Source: Hydrogenothermus marinus
GTDB taxonomy: Bacteria > Aquificota > Aquificia > Aquificales > Hydrogenothermaceae
NCBI RefSeq assembly: GCF_003688665.1
Contig: NZ_REFO01000016.1
Location: 1 to 51,524, forward strand
DNA: 51,524 nt
Direction: 5' to 3'
The notes beneath the pieces were generated by a model that did not search any database, had not been told where the DNA came from, and worked only from the letters and a program-made list of their open reading frames with translations. Shown piece by piece: positions 24,779 through 34,153 of the stretch. A program made the translations under genes and the position numbers. Numbering within the stretch: the stretch's first letter is position 1; every line of letters starts with the position of its first letter.

Positions 24779-25834
24779 ATGATAGAAAGAAGAAAAACAA
24801 GACCAGTTTATGTTGGAAATGTAAAAATAGGAGATAATGCACCTATTATAGTTCAATCTATGACAGATACTAAAACAAGAGATATAGAATCTACATTAAA
24901 TCAGATAAATAGACTTTATAAAGCAGGATGTGAAATTATAAGAGTTGCGGCACCAATAGAAGAAGATGCAAAGGCATTACCAGAAATTGTAAAAAATTCA
25001 CCAATACCTGTAATAGCAGATATCCATTTTTCACCAAGAATAGCATTTTTAGCATTAGAAAGTGGTATCCATGGAATTAGGCTAAATCCGGGAAATATTA
25101 ATGATAAAGGTAAAATAAAAGAAATTCTTCAAGAATGTAAAAAGAAAAATATAGCAGTTAGACTTGGAGTAAACTCAGGTTCTTTAGAAGAAAGACTACT
25201 TGAAAAATATGGATACCCTTCAGGAGAAGCCTTGGCAGAAAGTGCTTTGTACTGGTCTGAATTTTTTGAAAGTGTAGGTTTTTATAATTTTAAAGTTTCA
25301 ATAAAAGGCTCTGATGTCCTCCAAAATATTAAAGCAAATCAGATTTTTGCAGAAAAAACTGATATTCCTCTTCATATAGGAATTACAGAAGCAGGTCCGG
25401 GTAAAAAAGGCTCTATAAAATCTTCTGTTGGTATTGGAATTCTTCTTTATATGGGAATAGGAGATACTGTTAGAGTTTCTCTTACTGCAGATCCAGAAGA
25501 AGAGGTTGAAACTGCTTATTCAATACTTCAATCCTTAGGATTAAGAAGAAAAGGTATTGAGATTATATCTTGCCCAACCTGTGGAAGAATAGAAGTAAAT
25601 CTTCCTGAAATTGTTTCAAAAGTAGAAGAAAAATTAAAGTATCTAAATAAACCTTTAAAAGTTGCAATTATGGGATGTGTAGTTAATGCAATAGGTGAAG
25701 CAAAAGAGGCAGATATTGGTTTAGCTTGTGGAAATAAATCTGCTATATTATTCAAAAAAGGTCAGCCAATAAAAAGAGTTTCTGAAGAAGAAATGGTTGA
25801 AGAACTTGTAAAAGAGATAAAAAATATAGATTAA
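24779..25834 (+). CDS. ispG: 4-hydroxy-3-methylbut-2-enyl diphosphate synthase
   Basis: 351 aa. IspG catalyses the penultimate step of the MEP isoprenoid pathway using a [4Fe-4S] cluster. Motifs are IIVQSMTDTKTRD, ADIHFSPRIA, and the cluster cysteines in SCPTCGRIEV and GCVVNAIGEAKEADIG. The polyprenyl synthase upstream uses the pathway's products, so this operon joins precursor and chain synthesis. It overlaps the following gene by one base. Confidence 0.97.
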   Translation: MIERRKTRPVYVGNVKIGDNAPIIVQSMTDTKTRDIESTLNQINRLYKAGCEIIRVAAPIEEDAKALPEIVKNSPIPVIADIHFSPRIAFLALESGIHGIRLNPGNINDKGKIKEILQECKKKNIAVRLGVNSGSLEERLLEKYGYPSGEALAESALYWSEFFESVGFYNFKVSIKGSDVLQNIKANQIFAEKTDIPLHIGITEAGPGKKGSIKSSVGIGILLYMGIGDTVRVSLTADPEEEVETAYSILQSLGLRRKGIEIISCPTCGRIEVNLPEIVSKVEEKLKYLNKPLKVAIMGCVVNAIGEAKEADIGLACGNKSAILFKKGQPIKRVSEEEMVEELVKEIKNID

Positions 25835-26256
25835 TGGATAAAAAATATATAGCGGGTATATTTGAATCATCTGGACATATAACATTTAGGAAAGACATAA
25901 GAACAAAAAACTCTATATTTCCTGTAATTATTATAAATTCACAGAACATAACTCTTTTAGAAAATTTAAAAAACATATATGGAGGGAGTTTAAAAAAAGG
26001 AAAATATTCTTCAAAATTAATTATTTCTCATAGAAAAGCATTATCATTTATCAATGATATTTATGATTTTCTTCTTTTTAAAAAAGAAATTGCAGATATT
26101 ATAATAGATTTTTATAATGTTAGATTTACAAGAAAATATGAAGCAAAAAGAAAAAAAGATTTAGTTAGAAAATTTATACAGCTTGAAGGTTTTGAAGAAA
26201 AGAATACAAAAAAAGGTAATGGTTCAATAATAAAATGGCTTGAGGAGAAAGAATGA
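25834..26256 (+). CDS. Stand-alone LAGLIDADG-like protein
   Basis: 140 aa. The N-terminus YIAGIFESSGHITFRKD matches the LAGLIDADG homing-endonuclease motif in shape, but the usual Asp/Glu plus Gly pattern reads FESSG. Strands and helices follow as in the family (VIIINSQNITLLENLKNIYG, then LIISHRKALSFINDIYDF, then a KKEIADIIIDFY helix). Only one motif is present, so a homodimer would be needed. It is not inside an intron or intein but sits in an ordinary operon between ispG and argB with coupled starts. A domesticated DNA-binding protein is as likely as an active nuclease. Confidence 0.65.
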   Translation: MDKKYIAGIFESSGHITFRKDIRTKNSIFPVIIINSQNITLLENLKNIYGGSLKKGKYSSKLIISHRKALSFINDIYDFLLFKKEIADIIIDFYNVRFTRKYEAKRKKDLVRKFIQLEGFEEKNTKKGNGSIIKWLEEKE

Positions 26257-26582
26257 GTTGGGAATACAAAGATGTTAAATTAAAAGGTATTGCAGTAGAT
26301 GTATTATCAGATGAATGGATAGAAGAAGATGTAATTAATAAAGCACCTGTTGAAATATATAAAATAGCAAAAAGAAAAGGTGGTTTTACTCTTTTTATGA
26401 AATCACCAACAGAAGATTTAGAATGGTATTTTTCAAAAGGACTTACAGAAATAAAACTTAAACAAGGAAAAACAGGAAAATATCTACATATAGAGCATGA
26501 AGATGGTATTTACTGGGTAGATATGCAGATAAATAAAGAAGTATATGAGTTTTTAAAAGAGTTTATACAGGAGCAAGAATAA
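26253..26582 (+). CDS. Protein of unknown function in the ispG-argB operon
   Basis: 109 aa, not recognised. It has no signal peptide, membrane helix or cysteines. Segments alternate strand and helix: WEYKDVKLKGIAVDVLS, KGGFTLFMKSP, LEWYFSKGLTEIKLK, GKYLHIEHEDGIYWVDMQI, then a C-terminal acidic helix. It overlaps the LAGLIDADG-like gene by four bases (ATGA) and is followed at once by argB, so it is certainly translated in this operon. A small alpha-beta fold is likely, but no function can be offered. Confidence 0.7.
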   Translation: MSWEYKDVKLKGIAVDVLSDEWIEEDVINKAPVEIYKIAKRKGGFTLFMKSPTEDLEWYFSKGLTEIKLKQGKTGKYLHIEHEDGIYWVDMQINKEVYEFLKEFIQEQE

Positions 26583-27479
26583 ATGGAAAAAGCTATGGAA
26601 AAAGCATCTATATTAATGGAAGCACTTCCTTTTATTACAAAATTTAGAGGAAAAACATTTGTAATTAAGTATGGTGGAAATGCTATGGCAAAGGCAGATT
26701 TAAAGACTGCTTTTGCACAAGATATATTAATGCTCAAATATATTGGAATAAACCCTGTAATTGTACATGGTGGAGGTCCTCAAATAGGTGAGTATCTAAA
26801 AAAGATGGGACTTGAAAGTAAGTTTATAGGAGGACTTAGAGTTACACCAAAAGAAACTATGGATGTTGTAGAGATGGTTTTAGGTGGCCTTGTAAATAAA
26901 AATATTGTGATGCTTATAAATAAATATGCAGGTAGCCATACAAGAGCTATAGGTCTAACTGGAAAAGATGGAGGACTTATAAGAGCAAGAAAACTTGATA
27001 TAGGACAGTACTTTAAAGAGATTGGAGAGTTTATACCAACAGAGCTTTTAGATTTAGGACATGTTGGAGAAGTTGAATATATAGATACAGAGATTCTAAA
27101 AAATATTATGAATTTATATATACCAGTTATAGCACCAATAGGATTTGATTCAGAAGGAAATGCATATAATATAAATGCAGATTTTGTAGCTGCTGCAGTT
27201 GCAGGAGCCTTAAAAGCAGAAAAAGCTATATTTTTAACAGATATAGAAGGAATAAAAGATAAAAATAAAAATACAATATCATCAATCAAAAAAGAAGATA
27301 TTCAAAAACTTATAGAAGATGGAACAATTACAGGAGGAATGATACCAAAAGTAAAAGCTTGTATAAAAGCTCTTAATGAAGGAGTAAAAAAAGCACATAT
27401 ATTAGATGGAAGAATTTTACATTCAGTTTTACTTGAAATTTTTACAAATGAAGGTGTAGGAACAGAAATCTATCAATGA
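26583..27479 (+). CDS. argB: Acetylglutamate kinase
   Basis: 298 aa. ArgB phosphorylates N-acetylglutamate in arginine synthesis. Motifs are FVIKYGGNAM, VIVHGGGPQIG, LTGKDGG, and GGMIPKVKAC near the C-terminus. The N-terminal helix (MEKAMEKASILMEALPF) is the extension found in arginine-inhibited, hexameric ArgB enzymes, so feedback control by arginine is likely. It starts directly after the previous stop codon. Confidence 0.97.
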   Translation: MEKAMEKASILMEALPFITKFRGKTFVIKYGGNAMAKADLKTAFAQDILMLKYIGINPVIVHGGGPQIGEYLKKMGLESKFIGGLRVTPKETMDVVEMVLGGLVNKNIVMLINKYAGSHTRAIGLTGKDGGLIRARKLDIGQYFKEIGEFIPTELLDLGHVGEVEYIDTEILKNIMNLYIPVIAPIGFDSEGNAYNINADFVAAAVAGALKAEKAIFLTDIEGIKDKNKNTISSIKKEDIQKLIEDGTITGGMIPKVKACIKALNEGVKKAHILDGRILHSVLLEIFTNEGVGTEIYQ

Positions 27480-27489
27480 GGTGAGAAAA

Positions 27490-27693
27490 ATGAAAATAAA
27501 ACTAAATGGTGAGTATAAAGAATTTAATAAAGATGAAATGACTATTACAGAACTTGTAAAAGAACTTGGAATAAAGGCACCTAATTTTGCAGTAGCAGTA
27601 GGAATGGATGTTATACCAAAAAGTGAGTATGATACATTTAAGATAAAAGATGGAGATAATGTAGAAATAGTAACTTTTGTTGGTGGAGGTTAA
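27490..27693 (+). CDS. thiS: Sulfur carrier protein ThiS
   Basis: 67 aa from ATG 27490, which follows GAGGTGA at proper spacing; a GTG nine bases upstream lies inside that site. It is a ubiquitin-like beta-grasp protein ending in FVGGG, whose terminal Gly is adenylated and thiocarboxylated to deliver sulfur for the thiamine thiazole. No thiG or thiF lies nearby. Confidence 0.9.
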   Translation: MKIKLNGEYKEFNKDEMTITELVKELGIKAPNFAVAVGMDVIPKSEYDTFKIKDGDNVEIVTFVGGG

Positions 27694-27696
27694 TAA

Positions 27697-28878
27697 TTGA
27701 ATAATATCCTAAAATCTTTAAGACCTTATCCAATGGATGAGCTAAATAGAATAAAACAGTCTTTAAAAGAAAAAAGAATAAAAATATATGATTTTGGGAC
27801 AGGTGATCCAAAAGAACCAACACCTTTCTTTATAAGAGAAGCAGTTCAAAAAGCAATTCCTGAAGTAAGTCAATATCCAACTGTAGCAGGAAAAAGAGAT
27901 TTAAGAGTTGCAATCTCTGATTATATAAAAAGAAGATTTGGCGTTAGACTTAGTCCTGACAAAAATATTATTCCATCAAATGGCTCAAAAGAAGCAATAT
28001 TTCATTTTCCACTTGTTTTTATAGACCCTTCAGAAGAAAAAAAGACAGTAATATTTGGGACACCTGCTTATCCTGTATATGAAAGAGGAGCATTATTTGC
28101 AAATGCTGATGTATATCCTATCCAATTAAAAGAAGAAGATAAATTTTTACTTAGACTTGATAAAATACCTGAAGAAATTTTAAAGAAAACAAAAATAGTT
28201 TGGATAAACTATCCGCATAATCCAACAGGAGCAGTAGTAAACAAAGAATATTTACAGGATATCTATGATATATGTAATCAATATAATATTATCCTTTGCA
28301 GTGATGAATGTTATATAGATTTATATTTTGAGAAAAAGCCACCATCTATTCTTGAAATAGGCACAAAAAATGTTGTTGCTTTTCATTCTTTATCAAAAAG
28401 AAGTGGTATGACAGGTTATCGTTCAGGGTTTGTAGCAGGAGATGAAGATATAATTCAAACATATAAAAAATTTAGAACATCTTTTGGAGTAGCAACACCA
28501 GAATTTATACAAGAAGGAGCAAAAGTTGCTTGGGAAGATGATAATCATGTTAAAGAAAGAATTAAGATTTTTAAGCAAAAAAGAGATTTATTTATAGAAT
28601 TTTTTGATAGAATAGGCCTTGAATATCTATATCCACAGGCAACATTTTATTTTTGGGTAAAATCCCCTACAGGAATTCCTGCCAAAGAGTATGTAAAAAA
28701 GCTTCTTGAAAATGGCATAGTAGTATCTATTGGAGAAAATTTTTGTGCAGGTATAGAAATAAAAAATGGTAGTTGTAAAAGTGAATTTTTCAGAATAGCT
28801 TTAGTACCAACTGTAGAAGAATGTAAAGAAGCTATTAATGTATGGGAAAAAGTTCATTATGAAATAAAAGGAGCATAA
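27697..28878 (+). CDS. PLP aminotransferase, probable succinyldiaminopimelate aminotransferase (DapC-like)
   Basis: 393 aa, class I/II fold. The PLP lysine is in SLSKRSGMTGYRSGF; other landmarks are the NYPHNPTGA loop, CSDECYIDLYF and the substrate-anchoring Arg near FFRIAL. The SKRSGMTGYR form is typical of DapC-type enzymes that aminate N-succinyl-2-amino-6-ketopimelate on the way to lysine and peptidoglycan. A DapE-type gene at 48904 supports a succinylated route. TTG 27697 follows GGAGG with eight bases between. Another aminotransferase specificity is possible. Confidence 0.85.
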   Translation: MNNILKSLRPYPMDELNRIKQSLKEKRIKIYDFGTGDPKEPTPFFIREAVQKAIPEVSQYPTVAGKRDLRVAISDYIKRRFGVRLSPDKNIIPSNGSKEAIFHFPLVFIDPSEEKKTVIFGTPAYPVYERGALFANADVYPIQLKEEDKFLLRLDKIPEEILKKTKIVWINYPHNPTGAVVNKEYLQDIYDICNQYNIILCSDECYIDLYFEKKPPSILEIGTKNVVAFHSLSKRSGMTGYRSGFVAGDEDIIQTYKKFRTSFGVATPEFIQEGAKVAWEDDNHVKERIKIFKQKRDLFIEFFDRIGLEYLYPQATFYFWVKSPTGIPAKEYVKKLLENGIVVSIGENFCAGIEIKNGSCKSEFFRIALVPTVEECKEAINVWEKVHYEIKGA

Positions 28879-28889
28879 AGCTCCTTTTT
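28866..28889. terminator. Terminator after the aminotransferase gene
   Basis: AAAAGGAGC (28866-28874) pairs with GCTCCTTTT (28880-28888) around a five-base loop, followed by T-rich sequence. It includes the stop codon region of the aminotransferase and lies just before the end of the convergent gene at 28897, so it may serve both. Confidence 0.75.
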
Positions 28890-28896
28890 ATCTTAT

Positions 28897-29541
28897 TTAT
28901 CTTGAAAGTAAGTCTAAACTAAATTCTTTATTGTTATATAAATCTATTGAATAATTATCCCAAAATACACATGTTCCACCTGCAATAAATTTACCGCCAT
29001 TTTCATCTACATATTCAGCAAATAATATAGGTTCAAATTCTAATTTAGATTCACAAGTATCTTCTCCATGAACTAAAATTCTTACTTTAGGATCAGTAGT
29101 TAATAAGCTGTCGGTACAAGCAAGCATAACTTTGTTAATAGAATTATTCATATTTGATATATCTGTTGTTGTGATTAAAAGATTATCATTATCATAATTG
29201 TTAATATTATCTATAATAATATCTCCATTAAACTTAATTCCAAATCTTTCTGACAAAGTATTGCAAGTATCTGCTATATGATCCTCATTTTTATAATAAG
29301 CAAAAATTCCTACAGTTTTTCCTTTTTTTACAAGTTCCTCTATAAAATCTACTTCTTCTTTTTTAAAAGGAATTTCTGGATAATTAAAAATGATAGTGTC
29401 ATAGTTTGCAAGTTTTTCAAACTCATCAACTTCATCAACTTGCATACCAGCTTCATTTATATATCTTTGAAGCTTTGAAAAATAATAATGATCTGAAATA
29501 ATAAATTCCTGATGAGATATATCCCATCCTATCTTTCTCAT
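28897..29541 (-). CDS. GATase-like protein of unknown function (DUF4350-like)
   Basis: 214 aa, not confidently named. The N-terminal half reads like a class I glutamine-amidotransferase or DUF4350-type Rossmann unit: KIGWDISHQEFIISDHYYFS, YDTIIFNYPEIPFKKEEVDF and LVKKGKTVGIFAYY. The catalytic Cys-His pair of true amidotransferases is not evident. The C-terminal half has KFIAGGTCVFWDNYS. There is no signal peptide. AGGAAG and a Shine-Dalgarno-like GGAGG precede ATG 29541. It is a single gene, divergent from the DUF2892 gene. A sensing or carbohydrate-related role is only a guess. Confidence 0.6.
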   Translation of the reverse strand: MRKIGWDISHQEFIISDHYYFSKLQRYINEAGMQVDEVDEFEKLANYDTIIFNYPEIPFKKEEVDFIEELVKKGKTVGIFAYYKNEDHIADTCNTLSERFGIKFNGDIIIDNINNYDNDNLLITTTDISNMNNSINKVMLACTDSLLTTDPKVRILVHGEDTCESKLEFEPILFAEYVDENGGKFIAGGTCVFWDNYSIDLYNNKEFSLDLLSR

Positions 29542-29594
29542 AACTTCCTCCTTTAGTTAGTATATAATTATGTTAGATATTATTTTAACATCTA

Positions 29595-29622
29595 TTGACT
29601 TTATAAAATCCAAATATAATTT
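29595..29622 (+). promoter_or_regulatory. Probable promoter of DUF2892-mre11
   Basis: TTGACT at 29595-29600 with TAATTT at 29617-29622 gives a 16-base spacer. An overlapping TATAAT at 29615 has a 14-base spacer, which is short. The -35 is good, and the exact -10 is uncertain. It lies 45 bases before the ATG at 29667. Confidence 0.4.
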
Positions 29623-29666
29623 AATTTATATTACTAAACTTCAATAACAAAAAGGAGAGATAAGAA

Positions 29667-29879
29667 ATGACACCTATGAGAGCACAAAGAATATTTATGG
29701 GTATACTTCTTACAATAGCACTTGTTTTAATGCATTCAGGTTTTAGTTGGGGAGAGTATATCATCTGGTTTATGATATTTATGCTTATATTTTCTGGAAT
29801 TACTGGATTTTGTCCTTCAGATGCAGTTTTTGGTAAACTTTTTGGTAAAAAAGTTAATGAGGATTCTTGTTGTCAGTGA
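29667..29879 (+). CDS. DUF2892-family membrane protein
   Basis: 70 aa. Two membrane helices (about 8-24 and 30-47) are followed by ITGFCPSDAVFGKLFGKK, the signature of the DUF2892/YgaP-C-like family. In other bacteria this domain is often fused or adjacent to rhodanese domains and has been linked to sulfur-species handling. A C-terminal Cys pair is present (DSCCQ). AGGAGAG precedes the ATG. Its stop codon overlaps the GTG of the next gene. Confidence 0.8.
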   Translation: MTPMRAQRIFMGILLTIALVLMHSGFSWGEYIIWFMIFMLIFSGITGFCPSDAVFGKLFGKKVNEDSCCQ

Positions 29880-31024
29880 AATTTTTACAAATAAGTGATA
29901 CTCATTTAGGCTATAACCAATATGGTCTAAAAGAAAGAGGAGAAGATTTTTTTGATGTTTTTAAGGAAGCTATTGATATAGCTATAGACGAAAAGGTAGA
30001 TTTTATACTTCATTCAGGGGACTTTTTCCATACTTCTCGTCCCTCTAATGAAGTGTTATTAAATGCAATTGATCAATTAAAAAGATTAAAAGAAGCTAAT
30101 ATTCCAATATTTGCAATATCTGGAAACCATGATAGAGGAAATCAAGTAAGAGATATTTCTCCTTTAAAGATTTTAGAAAATTTTGGTTTAAATTTAGTTG
30201 AAAATGGAAGTTTATATTATGAAGGAATAGTTATTTCCGGATTAAAATATCTTTCAAAAGTAGCAATAAGAGAACATAAAGGAATTAAGGATTTTTTAGA
30301 AAAAATATTAGAGAAATCCCCTGATAAAAATGCTCTTCACCTTTTAATGCTTCACGCAGAATTTGAACCATTTTTTCCAAATAGCTTAAATCTAAACAAA
30401 GAAGTTCCCGAAGGTTTTGATTATATAGGAATAGGCCATTATCATATTCCACAAAAACCATTTTTAATGGGAAATACAACTGTTCTATATGCAGGTTCTA
30501 CAGAATTTACTGCATATAATGAAAAAGAGGAAAACTATCCAAAAGGTATACATCTAATTAATTATCAGGATAAAGAGTTTGATTATAAGTTCCTTGAATT
30601 AAAAAGAAAAAGACCTTTTATCAGAATAAATGTAGAAGATAATTTAGAAAAATTAGAAAAGGATTTAAAAGAAAAATTAGAAGAAAGTTATGAAATATCA
30701 GATAAAAAACCTGTAGTTATTCTTAAAGGAAATGTAAAAAATATAAGCTATAAGGATATTTATACCTTAATAGAAGCTAAAAATTTTAATGAAAAAGTTT
30801 TACATTTTAATATATCTTTAACAAATATTTTTGAAACAGAAAGTTTAGTAGAATCTTTATCTGATAATAAAGAAGAGCCTATTGAATATAAATTAAAAGA
30901 GTTTTTAGATGATGAAAATCTTTATAATCATGTAATAGATGTAATAGCAACTCTTAAAACCTTTGATACAACTGATGAGGTTAAAAAATATCTAAAAGAA
31001 AATCCTAACCTTTTAGACATTTAA
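29876..31024 (+). CDS. Mre11/SbcD-type DNA repair nuclease
   Basis: 382 aa from GTG 29876. All phosphoesterase motifs are present: ISDTHLG, SGDFFH, SGNHDRG, HAEF and GHYH, which bind the two manganese ions. The YGLKERGEDFFDVF stretch after the first motif is more like archaeal Mre11 than E. coli SbcD. Mre11 opens and trims DNA ends and hairpins with Rad50/SbcC, but no Rad50 gene is adjacent. An in-frame TTG at 29867 lies closer to GAGG, so the start could be three codons earlier; the family start fits VKFLQISDTH. Confidence 0.92.
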   Translation: MKFLQISDTHLGYNQYGLKERGEDFFDVFKEAIDIAIDEKVDFILHSGDFFHTSRPSNEVLLNAIDQLKRLKEANIPIFAISGNHDRGNQVRDISPLKILENFGLNLVENGSLYYEGIVISGLKYLSKVAIREHKGIKDFLEKILEKSPDKNALHLLMLHAEFEPFFPNSLNLNKEVPEGFDYIGIGHYHIPQKPFLMGNTTVLYAGSTEFTAYNEKEENYPKGIHLINYQDKEFDYKFLELKRKRPFIRINVEDNLEKLEKDLKEKLEESYEISDKKPVVILKGNVKNISYKDIYTLIEAKNFNEKVLHFNISLTNIFETESLVESLSDNKEEPIEYKLKEFLDDENLYNHVIDVIATLKTFDTTDEVKKYLKENPNLLDI

Positions 31025-31136
31025 GCATCTTTATTTTGTTATAAATACTGCTGATTAAAGTTTTATTTTCTATAAAATCAAGTTAAAATATTTTTTTGTT
31101 TTAAATACTAAATTACAGATTTACGAGGTAAGTTTA

Positions 31137-32753
31137 TTGCAGAAATTCATATTTATTACAGGTGGTGTTCTTTCTTCGCTTGGAAAAGGCGTTACTTCAG
31201 CAGGAATAGGTGCAATATTAGAGTCTATGGGTTATAAAATAACTTTTTTAAAATTAGATCCATATTTAAATATAGATCCAGGAACTATGAATCCTTATCA
31301 GCATGGTGAAGTTTATGTAACTGAAGATGGAGCTGAAACTGATCTTGATCTTGGGCATTATGAAAGATTTACCCATGTAGTTTTAACTAAATATAATAAT
31401 GCAACTTCTGGAAAACTTTATAATACAATTCTTGAAAAAGAAAGAAGAGGAGCATATCTTGGAGCTACAGTCCAGATAATTCCCCATTTTACAAATGAAA
31501 TAAAAAGAGCTATAGAAAAGGCAGCAGATGGTGCAGATATTATATTAGTTGAAATAGGTGGTACAGTAGGTGATATTGAGAGCTTACCTTTCTTAGAAGC
31601 TATTCGTCAGATGTCATTAGAACTGGGGAAAGAAAATTCTTTATTTATTCATCTTACTTATGTTCCTTATATAAAAGCTGCTGGAGAACTTAAAACAAAA
31701 CCATCCCAGCATTCAGTAAAAGAATTAAGAGCAATAGGAATCCAACCAGATATTTTAATATGTAGAGCTGAAAAACCTTTACCTAAAGCTATAAAAAGAA
31801 AATTGGCTTTATTTACAAATGTTGATGAAGATGCAGTTTTATCAGCACCAGATTTAAATACAATTTATGAAATACCTTTATTGTTAAAAAAAGAGAAATT
31901 AGATCAAGTTATATCCAAAAATTTAAAACTTGAGTATAAAGAACCAGACTTGACCCATTGGAAAAAAATAGTAAATACATGGAATAACTTAGAAAAAACA
32001 GATAAAGAAGTTAATATAGCTATAATTGGAAAATATATAGAATTAAAAGATGCATATAAAAGTATAGATGAAGCTTTAATCCATGCAAGTATAGCAAATA
32101 AAGTTAAAGTGAATTTAAATTGGGTAAAAGCTGATGATTTAACTGAAGAGAATATATATGAAAGTCTAAAAGATATAGATGGGATACTTATTCCCGGTGG
32201 ATTTGGAGAAAGAGGAATAGAAGGAAAAATATTAGCTGCTAAATATGCAAGGGAAAATAATATTCCATATTTTGGTATATGTCTTGGTATGCAAGTAGCT
32301 GTCATAGAATTTGCAAGAAATGTTGTAGGTTTAAAAGGAGCCAATTCTACAGAGTTTGATCCTGAAACACCATATCCTGTAATAGATTTAATGCCAGAAC
32401 AGAGAAATATTAATAATAAAGGTGGAACAATGAGACTTGGTGCTTACAAATGTACTTTAAAAGAAGGTACTAAAGCTTTTGAGATTTATGGAAAGAAAGA
32501 TATTTATGAAAGACATAGACATAGATATGAATTTAACCCAGAATTTAGACCAATTTTAGAAGAAAAAGGGTTAGTTGTATCAGGAGAATATACTGCTAAG
32601 AAATTACCAGAAATTATAGAACTTCCGGAGCATAAATGGTTTATAGGTTGCCAATTTCACCCAGAATTTAAAAGTAAGCCTTTTGCTCCTCATCCTTTAT
32701 TTGTTGCTTTTGTAGAAGCAAGTTATAAAAATAGACTGGAAAAAATAAATTAA
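31137..32753 (+). CDS. pyrG: CTP synthase
   Basis: 538 aa. PyrG aminates UTP to CTP using glutamine. The N-terminal synthase domain starts [20 protein letters not shown] and contains the UTP-binding [13 protein letters not shown]. The C-terminal glutaminase has the nucleophile in FGICLGMQ and His-Glu in QFHPEF. TTG 31137 follows GAGGTAA. The 112 bases upstream are A+T-rich, with no clear promoter pair. The length and motifs are complete. Confidence 0.98.
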   Translation: MQKFIFITGGVLSSLGKGVTSAGIGAILESMGYKITFLKLDPYLNIDPGTMNPYQHGEVYVTEDGAETDLDLGHYERFTHVVLTKYNNATSGKLYNTILEKERRGAYLGATVQIIPHFTNEIKRAIEKAADGADIILVEIGGTVGDIESLPFLEAIRQMSLELGKENSLFIHLTYVPYIKAAGELKTKPSQHSVKELRAIGIQPDILICRAEKPLPKAIKRKLALFTNVDEDAVLSAPDLNTIYEIPLLLKKEKLDQVISKNLKLEYKEPDLTHWKKIVNTWNNLEKTDKEVNIAIIGKYIELKDAYKSIDEALIHASIANKVKVNLNWVKADDLTEENIYESLKDIDGILIPGGFGERGIEGKILAAKYARENNIPYFGICLGMQVAVIEFARNVVGLKGANSTEFDPETPYPVIDLMPEQRNINNKGGTMRLGAYKCTLKEGTKAFEIYGKKDIYERHRHRYEFNPEFRPILEEKGLVVSGEYTAKKLPEIIELPEHKWFIGCQFHPEFKSKPFAPHPLFVAFVEASYKNRLEKIN

Positions 32754-32792
32754 AGCATTAAAATTATTGTTAATTACAAAGGAGGTATGTTT

Positions 32793-34133
32793 TTGGATAA
32801 TATAAAAGAGTTAACTCCAAAAGAGATAGTTAATCAGCTTGATAAATATATAGTTGGACAACATAAAGCAAAAAAAGCAGTAGCTATAGCTTTAAGAAAT
32901 AGATGGAGAAGGCAAAAACTTCCAGAAAAATTAAGAGATGAAGTTATACCTAAGAATATATTAATGATAGGACCAACAGGTGTTGGTAAAACAGAAATAG
33001 CAAGAAGATTAGCATCTTTAGTAAATGCTCCTTTTATTAAAGTAGAAGCAACAAAGTTTACAGAAGTTGGTTATGTAGGAAGAGATGTAGAAGCAATTAT
33101 TAGAGAACTTGTTGAGACTGCTTTTAAAATGGTGAAAGCTGAAAAAATAGAAGAAGTTAAAGAAAAAGCAGAAAAATTAGCAGAAGAAAAAATTTTAGAT
33201 TATTTAGTTCCAAGAAAAATAAGAAGATTTGGAAGTTTTGAAGAAAGAGAAGAAGAATCTCCTGCAAGAGAAAAATTTAGAGAAATGTTAAGAAAAGGTC
33301 AGCTTGACGACAAAATAATAGAGATTGAAGTTGAAGAAAAACCAACAGTTGTTGGTGGAGTTATAGCTCCAGGTATGGAAGATATAGAAAGTCAGTTAAA
33401 GGATTTATTCTCATCTATTGCACCAGCTAAGAAAAAAAGAAGAAAAATGAATGTAAAAGATGCCTTTAAATATATAAAACAACAGGAAGCAGAAAAACTT
33501 ATAGATATGGATGAAGTAGCTTCAGAAGCAGTAAAAAGAGCAGAAAATTTTGGAATAGTTTTTATAGATGAGATAGATAAAGTAGCTGGAAAATCTTCGT
33601 CTTCAGGACCTGATGTTTCAAGAGAAGGTGTTCAAAGAGATTTACTTCCAATAGTAGAAGGAACTACTGTTTCTACAAAGTATGGACCTGTTAAAACAGA
33701 TCACATACTATTTATTGCTGCAGGAGCTTTTCATTTAGCAAAACCTTCAGATTTAATCCCAGAACTACAAGGTAGATTCCCAATAAGAGTAGAGCTTAAA
33801 GCATTAACAAAAGAAGATTTTATAAAAATTCTTACAGAACCTGAAAATGCTTTAATAAAACAGTATAAAGCATTAATGGAAACAGAAGATGTTTATTTAG
33901 AATTTACAGATGATGCAATTGAAGAGATAGCAAGAATAGCAGAAGAAGTTAATGAAAAAACTGAAAACATAGGTGCAAGAAGATTACATACAATTTTAGA
34001 AAATATAATGGAAGATTACTCTTTTGAGGCTCCAGATTTAAAAGGACAGACTATAATAATAGATAAAAAATTTGTACAATCTAAATTAGAAAACATTATC
34101 CAAAATGAAGATTTAACTAAATATATTTTATAA
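32793..34133 (+). CDS. hslU: ATP-dependent protease ATPase subunit HslU
   Basis: 446 aa from TTG 32793. HslU (ClpY) is the AAA+ unfoldase that feeds substrates to HslV. Walker A is GPTGVGKTE, Walker B is VFIDEIDK, and the inserted I-domain lies at about 110-240; the C-terminal tail ends in TKYIL, which normally docks into HslV. I prefer TTG 32793 because AAGGAGG (ending 32785) is 7 bases away, whereas ATG 32787 lies only one base after it. The N-terminus [19 protein letters not shown] fits the family. HslV is not in this window. Confidence 0.95.
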   Translation: MDNIKELTPKEIVNQLDKYIVGQHKAKKAVAIALRNRWRRQKLPEKLRDEVIPKNILMIGPTGVGKTEIARRLASLVNAPFIKVEATKFTEVGYVGRDVEAIIRELVETAFKMVKAEKIEEVKEKAEKLAEEKILDYLVPRKIRRFGSFEEREEESPAREKFREMLRKGQLDDKIIEIEVEEKPTVVGGVIAPGMEDIESQLKDLFSSIAPAKKKRRKMNVKDAFKYIKQQEAEKLIDMDEVASEAVKRAENFGIVFIDEIDKVAGKSSSSGPDVSREGVQRDLLPIVEGTTVSTKYGPVKTDHILFIAAGAFHLAKPSDLIPELQGRFPIRVELKALTKEDFIKILTEPENALIKQYKALMETEDVYLEFTDDAIEEIARIAEEVNEKTENIGARRLHTILENIMEDYSFEAPDLKGQTIIIDKKFVQSKLENIIQNEDLTKYIL

Positions 34134-34153
34134 ATAAAAAGAGAGGTTAAAAA

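Noticed and set aside
26780-27289. Minus-strand 169-codon frame inside argB
   Set aside because: Long only because the opposite strand codes for ArgB with few suitable stops; Ser/Pro/Ile-rich composition is typical of a shadow frame.
31025-31136. Possible attenuator or riboswitch ahead of pyrG
   Set aside because: No C-run initiation site, terminator hairpin or known pyrG control element could be found; only A+T-rich sequence.
31904-32344. Minus-strand 146-codon frame inside pyrG
   Set aside because: Antisense of the CTP synthase glutaminase region; no independent signals.
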